Below, in pieces: positions 1 through 5,062 of a stretch of 5,451 nucleotides of DNA. Source of the stretch: CAYXOX01 sp964466745 (GTDB lineage Bacteria; Pseudomonadota; Alphaproteobacteria; Rhodobacterales; Rhodobacteraceae); contig CAYXOX010000177.1 in the NCBI GenBank assembly GCA_964466745.1, forward strand, positions 1-5,451. Direction: 5' to 3'. Every line of letters begins with the position of its first letter. Position 1 is the stretch's first letter. Made by a program: the position numbers and the translations under genes. The notes below the pieces were generated by a model. The model did no database searches and was not told the origin of the DNA. It saw only the letters and a list, made by a program, of their open reading frames with translations.

Positions 1-34
1 GATCACCCGCGAAAGCCCGAACTACAGCAGCTGA
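1..34 (+). CDS. guaB: IMP dehydrogenase, C-terminal end only (partial)
   Basis: Only the last ten codons and a TGA stop (32-34) are present, entering from the left edge. They read ITRESPNYSS. This closely resembles the conserved C-terminal tail of bacterial IMP dehydrogenase (E. coli GuaB ends in TITKESPNYRLGS), where a potassium- and active-site-associated tail closes the TIM barrel. GuaB oxidises IMP to XMP with NAD+, the committed step of guanine nucleotide synthesis in the cytoplasm. The identification rests on this short tail alone and on its position just upstream of an RsmB-type methyltransferase, an order I recall from Rhodobacteraceae. The tail is short enough that a chance resemblance is possible, but ESPNY is distinctive. 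Confidence 0.72.
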   Translation, partial: ITRESPNYSS

Positions 35-42
35 CCGGGGCG

Positions 43-61
43 CCTTCGGCCGGGCCGAGGG
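43..61 (+). terminator. possible weak hairpin after guaB
   Basis: Nine bases after the guaB stop, CCTTCGG (43-49) can pair with CCGAGGG (55-61) through seven base pairs, including one G-T wobble, around a five-base loop. No T-run follows; the sequence continues as G-rich DNA. It could contribute to 3'-end formation of the guaB transcript, but hairpins arise easily by chance at this GC content. Confidence 0.22.
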
Positions 62-148
62 GCCGGGGGGCGGGGCGGTTTCACCTCCCGCGCCCCCGTG
101 CGGGAGGGCGCGCCCGGCTGCCGCGCCGCGCGCGCGCACCGGCGGCGC

Positions 149-153
149 GGGAG
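149..153 (+). promoter_or_regulatory. ribosome binding site deciding the rsmB start
   Basis: GGGAG lies seven bases before the ATG at 161. The alternative in-frame GTG at 98 is followed by an Arg/Ala/Gly-rich 21-residue stretch unlike a methyltransferase N-terminus. The ATG is therefore the better start. Confidence 0.6.
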
Positions 154-160
154 CGCGGGG

Positions 161-1324
161 ATGACCCCGGCCGCCCGCGCCGCCGCGGCCATCGAGGCGA
201 TCGACGCCATCCGCGCCGGAACGCCCGCCGAGAAGACGCTCACCAGCTGGGCACGCCGCAGCCGCTACGCCGGCTCCAAGGACCGTGCCGCGGTGCGCGA
301 TCTCGTGTTCTCGGTGCTGCGCAGGTGGCGCTCGACCGCGGCCGAGGGCGGCGGCGAGAGCGGCCGGGCGCGGCTTCTGGGCCTCTTGCGCCAGCAGGAT
401 ATGGACCCGGCCGAGCTTTTCACCGGCGCCGCCCATGCGCCCGCGCCGCTCACGCCCGCAGAGGCCGCGGTGCCGGAAACCGGCGACCTGCCCGCCCCTG
501 TGCGACTCGACCTGCCCGACTGGCTCTGGCCGGCCTGGCAGGTGTCGCTCGGGGCGGAGGCCGAGGCGGTCGCCGCGCTGTTCAGGGACCGAGCGCCGGT
601 GTTCATCCGGGCCAACCGTGCCCGCACCACGCGCGAGGTGCTGGCCGAGGAGCTTGCCGCCGAGGGCATCGAGACGCGGCCCCATCCGCTCTCGCCGACA
701 GCGCTTGAGGTGCTCACGGCGCCCCGCGCGATTGCCGGCACCGCGGCCTTCGCCGAGGGCCGAGCCGAGCTGCAGGACGCCGCCTCCCAGGCCGTTGCCG
801 ATGCGCTGCCCGAAGCGCGGAGGGTGCTGGATTTCTGTGCCGGGGGCGGGGGCAAGAGCCTGGCGCTCGCTGCCCGGTTCGATGCGGATTTCGCGGTGCA
901 CGATGCCGCGCCCCGGCGCCTCGCGCCGCTCTGGCCACGCGCGAAGCGCGCGGGCGCCCGGATGCGGCCCTGGCGCAAGGATGAGGGCGATTTCGGCCTC
1001 GTGATCTGCGATGTGCCCTGTTCGGGCAGCGGCGCCTGGCGCCGCGCGCCCGAGGGCAAATGGCGCCTGACGGCGGAACGTCTCGATGCGCTGTGCGAGC
1101 TGCAACAGGAGATCCTCGCCGCTGCTGCGCCGCTCGTCGCCGGGGGCGGCACGCTGGCCTACGCGACCTGCTCGGTGCTGGATCGGGAGAACGCGGGGGC
1201 GGTCGCCGGGTTCCTTGCCCGTCATCCCGGCTGGCGGCAGAAGGCGGCGCGGCGCTTCTCGCCCGGGGAGGGCGGCGACGGGCTATTTGTCGCACTTCTT
1301 GAGCGCGTGCCCGACCAGGTTTGA
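161..1324 (+). CDS. rsmB: RsmB/NOP-family RNA (cytosine-5) methyltransferase
   Basis: The 387-residue product is a SAM-dependent RNA m5C methyltransferase of the RsmB/NOP2/Sun family. RsmB itself methylates C967 of 16S rRNA; which base this homologue modifies is inferred. Residues 1 to about 130 form an Ala-rich helical region that could be a shortened NusB-like RNA-binding domain. The Rossmann-type catalytic domain follows. Motif I (SAM binding) is VLDFCAGGGGKS at 222-233, with a degenerate motif II HDAAPRR after it. Motif IV is DVPCSGSG at 284-291, with Cys287 the residue needed for product release. Motif VI is YATCS at 334-338, with Cys337 the expected nucleophile that attacks cytosine C6. 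Both catalytic cysteines are present, so the enzyme should be active. Motif I differs from the usual DLCAAPGGKT, and the protein is shorter than E. coli RsmB (about 429 residues). The start is the ATG at 161, supported by GGGAG. It lies 126 bp after guaB on the same strand, so co-transcription is possible. Another specificity within the family cannot be excluded. Confidence 0.85.
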   Translation: MTPAARAAAAIEAIDAIRAGTPAEKTLTSWARRSRYAGSKDRAAVRDLVFSVLRRWRSTAAEGGGESGRARLLGLLRQQDMDPAELFTGAAHAPAPLTPAEAAVPETGDLPAPVRLDLPDWLWPAWQVSLGAEAEAVAALFRDRAPVFIRANRARTTREVLAEELAAEGIETRPHPLSPTALEVLTAPRAIAGTAAFAEGRAELQDAASQAVADALPEARRVLDFCAGGGGKSLALAARFDADFAVHDAAPRRLAPLWPRAKRAGARMRPWRKDEGDFGLVICDVPCSGSGAWRRAPEGKWRLTAERLDALCELQQEILAAAAPLVAGGGTLAYATCSVLDRENAGAVAGFLARHPGWRQKAARRFSPGEGGDGLFVALLERVPDQV

Positions 1325-1345
1325 CTCAACCTTGAATTGATCGGA

Positions 1346-1386
1346 GGCTTCCCGCGGCCGGAAGGTGGCTTCCGGCGGGTGTGTTT
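1346..1386 (+). terminator. candidate intrinsic terminator after rsmB
   Basis: CCGGAAG (1358-1364) pairs perfectly with CTTCCGG (1369-1375) around a GTGG loop. The stem can be extended outward (CCC 1351-1353 with GGG 1377-1379) with a small bulge, and the run GTGTTT follows at 1381-1386. This is a plausible end for the rsmB transcript. GGCTTCC occurs twice (1346-1352 and 1367-1373), so a competing hairpin (CTTCC 1348-1352 with GGAAG 1360-1364) is also possible. The T-rich tail is short and interrupted, so efficiency is uncertain. Confidence 0.5.
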
Positions 1387-1400
1387 AAGCAGCGATTAAC
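1385..1400 (+). promoter_or_regulatory. CtrA binding site (full TTAA-N7-TTAAC box) upstream of cckA
   Basis: The sequence reads TTAA (1385-1388), seven bases GCAGCGA (1389-1395), then TTAAC (1396-1400). This matches the established alphaproteobacterial CtrA consensus TTAA-N7-TTAAC at every specified position. It lies 51 bp before the chosen cckA start, inside the only AT-richer patch of the gap. CtrA is the DNA-binding response regulator at the end of the CckA-ChpT relay, so this site suggests feedback of CtrA on cckA transcription. I cannot see a convincing -10 element at the right distance, so activation versus repression is undecided. Confidence 0.75.
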
Positions 1401-1438
1401 CGTGACGGGGTGTGACTGGGGGCGAACGAATCAAAAAC

Positions 1439-1444
1439 GGGGGA
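1439..1444 (+). promoter_or_regulatory. ribosome binding site favouring GTG 1451 for cckA
   Basis: GGGGGA ends six bases before a GTG at 1451. The earlier in-frame GTG at 1412 has only a GGGG one base upstream, which is too close to act as a Shine-Dalgarno sequence, and it would sit just 11 bases after the CtrA box. An ATG at 1604, just before the membrane segments, lacks a clear ribosome binding site. Confidence 0.5.
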
Positions 1445-1450
1445 CACCAG

Positions 1451-4084
1451 GTGCCGGAGCTTGCGACGGCCAATCCCGAAGACCGGGGCCGAGCCGAAGC
1501 GGAGGGCCCGCTGCTCTCGGCGGTGGCGCCGCCCCCCGCCTCGGCGGAAGGGGGGGCGGAGAGCCGGGGCTCCGAGGCTGCGGGCTCCGGGCCGCTGCCC
1601 GACATGGCGTCGGAGCCTGCGCTGCAGGCGCTGGCCCTCCAGCATGCGCAGAGGGCGCCCTGGCTTCTCGCCGTCGGCGGTGCATGCCTCGCCGCGGCGA
1701 TCCTCCTGCCCGCTTCCGGGCTTGCCTGGGCCCTTGGCATTCTCGGCGGAGCGGTCGTGCTGCTTTCCGTCGTGCTCGCCCTGCTCGCGACCGCTGCCCG
1801 GCGCCGCCGCGCGGCGGTGGTGCGCGAAGTGATCGCCCATGCGGAGGCGGGGCACCAGGCGGCCTTCCTGAGCGATGCCGAAGGCGACGTGCTCTACCGC
1901 AACGCGCCCGCGGAGGCCGCGCTCGGGGCCTGGGCCGGCGAGCCGGGCGCGACGCTCAGCTGCACCGGGCTTCTGGGGCGCCGGATCGCCGATCCGCGCC
2001 CGCTGGTCTACCGCTTGCTGGACCGTGCGGCGCTTGCCGGGCGCGCGCGCGAGGAGGTGGCGACGGCGCGTGGCGATCTCGCGCTCGAGGTCAACGCGCT
2101 TCCCGGCGGCCGCTTCTACTGGCAACTCGAGGAGCTTGGCGCCGCCCCGGGGCCTCGCGGCGCGGCCGCGCTCATGACGACGGGGCCCACCGGCACCGTG
2201 CTCTACATGAACGAGGCGGCACGCAGGCTTGCCGGAACGCGGGTCAAGGCGCTCGATCGGTTCGTCGAGGATCTGCCGCTCCGCTCCGGCGAGGTGCATC
2301 GCCTCACCACGCCTACGGGCACGCGGGAGATGCGGATCGTCGTGAGCGAACGTCCCGGCGGCCGGAAGGATCTGCAGCTTCTGCCGGTCGAGAGCGAAGA
2401 CGAACCGCGGCCGGAGCGCGATGTGCCCGCAGCCTCCGCACCCCGTTTCCAGCCGGTGCGCCCGGTGCGGCCGGCCGAGCGATTCCCGGAGCGATTCACC
2501 CTGCGCGCGGCCGACGGTGCCGGGGGGCCGGGCCAACCGGCCGCGCCGGCGGTCGCCCCGGCCGACGGCATCGGCGCCGCCGACGAGATCGAGGCCGGCA
2601 CGCTCTTCGATACGCTGCCGGTCCCGCTGCTGCGCCTTGCGCCTGATGGCGCGGTGCGCCTGGCCAACCGGCAGGCGCGCAACCTTCTGGGCAGGCAGGC
2701 CGAGGGCGCGCGGATAGAGGAGCTGCTGCAGGGCCTCGGGCGCCCCATCGATCAGTGGCTGGAGGATGCTTCCTTGGGCCGGGGCCTCGGCAAGCCCGAG
2801 CTGCTGCGCGCGCGGCGGCGCGACCAGGAGGTGTTCGTGCAGGTCACCCTGCAACGCAGCGAGCCCTCGCCCGCGGCGGGCGGCGAGGCGGATCTGCTTG
2901 CCGTGCTCAGCGATGCAACCGAGCTGAAGACGCTCGAGGCGCAGTTCGTGCAGAGCCAGAAGATGCAGGCCGTCGGCCAGCTCGCAGGCGGCGTCGCGCA
3001 TGATTTCAACAACCTGCTGACGGCCATCTCCGGGCACTGCGACCTGCTGCTGCTGCGCCACGATCCGGGGGACCAGGACTACGGCGATCTCACCCAGATC
3101 CACCAGAACGCCAACCGCGCGGCGAGCCTGGTGGGGCAGCTGCTGGCCTTTTCCCGCAAGCAGACGATGGAGCTGGAGCACCTCGACATCCGCGAGACGC
3201 TCTCCGATCTGGGGCACCTGCTCAACCGCCTCGTGGGCGAGCGGATCGAGCTGACGCTCTCCCACGATCCCGCGCTTGCCCATGTTCGGGCCGACAAGCG
3301 GCAGCTCGAGCAGGTGCTCATGAACCTCGTCGTGAACGCGCGCGACGCGATGCCCGACGGCGGCGAGGTGCACATCGCCACCGAGAACCGCCGCCTCGCG
3401 GAGCCGCACCGGCGCGACCGCGCCACGATCCCGGCGGGCGAATACGTCGTGATCCGCGTGACCGATCAGGGATGCGGGATCGCCGCCGACGACCTGCCGA
3501 AGATATTCGAGCCCTTCTTCACCACCAAGCGCACGGGCGAGGGCACGGGGCTCGGGCTTTCCACCGCCTACGGCATCGTCAAGCAGTCGGGCGGATTCAT
3601 CTTCGCCGACAGCGTGCCCGGCCACGGGACGACCTTCACGCTCTACCTTCCCGCCCGCGAGCCCGGGCCCGCGCCCCGGCCCGCCCCCGAGGCCCCTCCC
3701 GCAGCGGCCGAGGCCCCGGGCGAGGGGGTCGTGCTGCTGGTCGAGGACGAGGGGCCGGTGCGCGCCTTCGCGAGCCGGGCCCTGCGGCTGCGGGGCTACA
3801 CCGTGATCGAGGCGGAAACGGCGGAGGCGGCGCTGGAGACGCTGAGCGATCCCGAGCTGACGGTCGATCTCTTCGTGACCGACGTGATCATGCCCGGCAT
3901 GGACGGGCCGACCTGGGTGCGCGAGGCCCTGCGCGACCGGCCGAATGTCAAGGTGATCTTCGTTTCGGGATACGCCGAGGAGAGTTTCGCTCAGATGCGC
4001 CGCGACATCCCGAACTCGGTCTTCCTGCCGAAACCGTTCTCGCTCTCGGATCTGACGGCCACGGTGCACCTTCAGCTCTCGTAG
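1451..4084 (+). CDS. cckA: hybrid sensor histidine kinase CckA
   Basis: The 877-residue inner-membrane kinase/phosphatase feeds phosphate to ChpT and then to CtrA (and CpdR in species that have it). Residues 1-65 are Pro/Ala/Glu-rich and cytoplasmic-looking. Two hydrophobic helices (about 70-91 and 94-115) end in RRRR at 117-120, forming a hairpin anchor. Three PAS-like regions follow at about 123-235, 241-310 and 387-492; the first two are degenerate, and a Pro-rich linker precedes the third. The HisKA H-box GGVAHDFNN carries the phosphorylated His517. The HATPase domain shows the N-box NLVVNARDAM with Asn629, the G1 box DQGCG from Asp672, and GEGTGLGLST. After an Ala/Pro linker (about 735-760) a receiver domain has acidic Glu765/Asp766, phospho-acceptor Asp811 in VTDVIMPGMDG, Ser839 and Lys861. 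All catalytic residues are intact. HDFNNLLTAISGHCDLL and the attached receiver are typical of CckA rather than of generic hybrid kinases. Start choice is uncertain: GTG 1412, GTG 1451 or ATG 1604 are possible; 1451 has the best ribosome binding site. A CtrA box lies upstream. Confidence 0.93.
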   Translation: MPELATANPEDRGRAEAEGPLLSAVAPPPASAEGGAESRGSEAAGSGPLPDMASEPALQALALQHAQRAPWLLAVGGACLAAAILLPASGLAWALGILGGAVVLLSVVLALLATAARRRRAAVVREVIAHAEAGHQAAFLSDAEGDVLYRNAPAEAALGAWAGEPGATLSCTGLLGRRIADPRPLVYRLLDRAALAGRAREEVATARGDLALEVNALPGGRFYWQLEELGAAPGPRGAAALMTTGPTGTVLYMNEAARRLAGTRVKALDRFVEDLPLRSGEVHRLTTPTGTREMRIVVSERPGGRKDLQLLPVESEDEPRPERDVPAASAPRFQPVRPVRPAERFPERFTLRAADGAGGPGQPAAPAVAPADGIGAADEIEAGTLFDTLPVPLLRLAPDGAVRLANRQARNLLGRQAEGARIEELLQGLGRPIDQWLEDASLGRGLGKPELLRARRRDQEVFVQVTLQRSEPSPAAGGEADLLAVLSDATELKTLEAQFVQSQKMQAVGQLAGGVAHDFNNLLTAISGHCDLLLLRHDPGDQDYGDLTQIHQNANRAASLVGQLLAFSRKQTMELEHLDIRETLSDLGHLLNRLVGERIELTLSHDPALAHVRADKRQLEQVLMNLVVNARDAMPDGGEVHIATENRRLAEPHRRDRATIPAGEYVVIRVTDQGCGIAADDLPKIFEPFFTTKRTGEGTGLGLSTAYGIVKQSGGFIFADSVPGHGTTFTLYLPAREPGPAPRPAPEAPPAAAEAPGEGVVLLVEDEGPVRAFASRALRLRGYTVIEAETAEAALETLSDPELTVDLFVTDVIMPGMDGPTWVREALRDRPNVKVIFVSGYAEESFAQMRRDIPNSVFLPKPFSLSDLTATVHLQLS

Positions 4085-4101
4085 CTCTCCCGGCTCTGCG
4101 C

Positions 4102-4118
4102 CTCCGCTGGGGGCGGAG
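4102..4118 (+). terminator. possible hairpin downstream of cckA
   Basis: CTCCGC (4102-4107) pairs with GCGGAG (4113-4118) around a five-base loop, 17 bases after the cckA stop. It is the clearest simple hairpin in the 168-bp gap between the convergent genes. It lacks a T-run, so if termination occurs here it may need Rho. Apart from GC-rich repeats of G and C, I see no gene or other signal in 4085-4252. Confidence 0.28.
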
Positions 4119-4252
4119 AGGCGGGCGGCTCCGCGGCGGTGGGGCTGCTGCCGGGGGAGCGGGGAGGGGGCCGGGCCGCCGGCGTGGCGGGCACGCACCC
4201 GGATGCGCACTCACGGCCACGGCGGGCTTCGGCGGGACGGGCCGGGGCCCGC

Positions 4253-4849
4253 TCAGCCCTGCGCGGAGCTCCAGACGGCGAACTCCTCCGCCCGCTTCCG
4301 GCGCAACCTGGCCTCGACACCGGGGTCGAGCGGCGTGGGCACCTTGGGCGAGGTGTTGAGCCGCCGCAGCGTGATCGGCTCGCCGAGCCGCCCTTCGAGG
4401 AAGGCCAGCAGTCGCTCCTGCGCCTCGTAGCGGAAGAGATGCGTGATGCCCTCGGCGCCGGGAGGCGGCGCCACGAAGCGCGCCTGGGAGCCGACGTTCG
4501 ACGAGGCGGGTGGCTTGCCCTTGAGATAGCCCAGCACGAACTCGTCGAAGCTGACCCCGCGTGTCGAATTGGGATGCCCGGCAAGGTCTGCCCGGGCCCT
4601 GTAGCGATACCAGCTGCGCAGCCAGTCCACCGGCTCGCGGACAATGGCGACGGTCTCGAAGCCGTCGCCTCCAGCGGCTTCGAGCAAGGGCCGGACGAAG
4701 CGGTGGTAGCGGTACATCGGCGCGTGCTTCAGCTCCGGAGGATCGCGCAGAACAAGGGCCGCACGCGGTGCGAGCGCGCCCTCGAGCGCCGTGGTGCCCG
4801 TTTTCGGGACCGCGAAGAGAACGAGCCGTTCGCGCCAGAATACCAGCAT
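4253..4849 (-). CDS. small sulfotransferase-family protein (PAPS-dependent type)
   Basis: The 198-residue product has the two cofactor-binding signatures of PAPS-dependent sulfotransferases. The 5'-phosphosulfate loop is VPKTGTT at residues 14-20, right after the first beta strand. The 3'-phosphate motif is IVREPVDWLRSWY, with Arg71 and Ser79 at the family's usual eight-residue spacing. The family moves sulfate from PAPS to hydroxyl or amino groups of carbohydrates, lipids or small molecules; the acceptor here cannot be told. The protein has no signal peptide or membrane segment, so it is probably cytoplasmic, and at 198 residues it is shorter than many sulfotransferases. The start is the ATG at 4849, with AAGGGAGGT seven bases upstream and a beta strand immediately after. 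An upstream in-frame ATG at 5041 has no ribosome binding site and would run through the recA operator. It converges with cckA and diverges from recA, so it is its own transcription unit. No functional link to the neighbours is visible. Confidence 0.82.
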   Translation of the reverse strand: MLVFWRERLVLFAVPKTGTTALEGALAPRAALVLRDPPELKHAPMYRYHRFVRPLLEAAGGDGFETVAIVREPVDWLRSWYRYRARADLAGHPNSTRGVSFDEFVLGYLKGKPPASSNVGSQARFVAPPPGAEGITHLFRYEAQERLLAFLEGRLGEPITLRRLNTSPKVPTPLDPGVEARLRRKRAEEFAVWSSAQG

Positions 4850-4856
4850 GCCGCGC

Positions 4857-4865
4857 ACCTCCCTT
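4857..4865 (-). promoter_or_regulatory. strong ribosome binding site of the sulfotransferase gene
   Basis: Read on the minus strand this is AAGGGAGGT, a near-ideal Shine-Dalgarno sequence seven bases before the ATG at 4849. It fixes the start and excludes the 64-residue N-terminal extension that is open upstream. Confidence 0.75.
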
Positions 4866-4962
4866 GCCGGCCCGAATGGCCATGCCCGCGCCAGCGGCGC
4901 AGCGTTCGAGTTAACCCTTCCGCAAGGCTTTGCCCAGAAACTCGACGGCGTGAAGAATTCGA

Positions 4963-4992
4963 TTGAAATGTTCTCCTTTTTCCCCCACACAT
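4963..4992 (+). promoter_or_regulatory. tentative recA promoter
   Basis: TTGAAA (4963-4968) is a good -35 hexamer. Eighteen bases later ACACAT (4987-4992) is a poor -10. Initiation would fall near 4999, inside the LexA operator at 4997-5011, the arrangement expected for SOS repression. The -10 is weak, so this is a proposal only. The stretch 4951-5060 is about half GC, clearly lower than the genes. Confidence 0.33.
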
Positions 4993-4996
4993 GGCG

Positions 4997-5011
4997 GAAC
5001 AAGAGGCGAAC
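4997..5011 (+). promoter_or_regulatory. LexA operator (SOS box) of recA
   Basis: GAAC (4997-5000), seven bases AAGAGGC, then GAAC (5008-5011) is the reverse complement of GTTC-N7-GTTC. That is the established direct-repeat LexA recognition sequence of alphaproteobacteria, first worked out on Rhodobacter recA. It lies 51 bp before the recA start. It should keep recA low until activated RecA triggers LexA self-cleavage after DNA damage. As the gene on the other side is divergent, LexA could also affect the sulfotransferase promoter, but that is inference. Confidence 0.82.
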
Positions 5012-5048
5012 ACAGGCTGTGATTGCTGCCCGATGGCGCATGTGGAAT

Positions 5049-5054
5049 AAGGAA
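5049..5054 (+). promoter_or_regulatory. ribosome binding site of recA
   Basis: AAGGAA lies eight bases before the ATG at 5063 and supports that start over the in-frame ATG at 5087. Confidence 0.6.
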
Positions 5055-5062
5055 AACAGGCA

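Noticed and set aside
98..160. GTG start at 98 for the methyltransferase
   Set aside because: The added 21 residues are an Arg/Ala/Gly string from GC-rich spacer DNA, and the ATG at 161 has GGGAG at good spacing.
35..160. Very G/C-rich runs such as the G-tract at 61-80 as a possible special structure
   Set aside because: Runs like this recur through the window as a result of overall base composition, and no pairing or repeat pattern beyond the short hairpin was convincing.
265..1295. Minus-strand and alternative-frame open frames across rsmB (such as 265-1152 and 714-1295)
   Set aside because: Their products are Arg/Ala/Ser/Pro-rich low-complexity strings, they overlap a gene with clear methyltransferase motifs, and they have no supporting ribosome binding site.
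1385..4210. A 941-codon open frame on the minus strand opposite cckA
   Set aside because: It is fully antisense to a kinase with all catalytic motifs intact. Its translation is rich in Arg, Gly, His and Leu with no recognisable domain, and such frames are common opposite GC-rich genes because codon third positions are G or C.
3472..4359. Plus-strand open frame running from the end of cckA through the gap and into the sulfotransferase
   Set aside because: It is a frame-shifted copy of the kinase and receiver region with no domain of its own, and it continues antisense to the sulfotransferase gene.
4139..4966. Plus-strand open frame covering the sulfotransferase locus
   Set aside because: The minus strand carries PKTGTT and R-x7-S sulfotransferase motifs and a strong ribosome binding site, while this frame has no recognisable feature.
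4850..5041. 64-residue N-terminal extension of the sulfotransferase from an ATG at 5041
   Set aside because: There is no ribosome binding site before 5041, the extension crosses the LexA operator, and the ATG at 4849 has a near-ideal Shine-Dalgarno sequence followed at once by the core fold.
5023..5051. Second promoter candidate TTGCTG plus AATAAG before recA
   Set aside because: The -10 would overlap the recA ribosome binding site and initiation would leave almost no leader.
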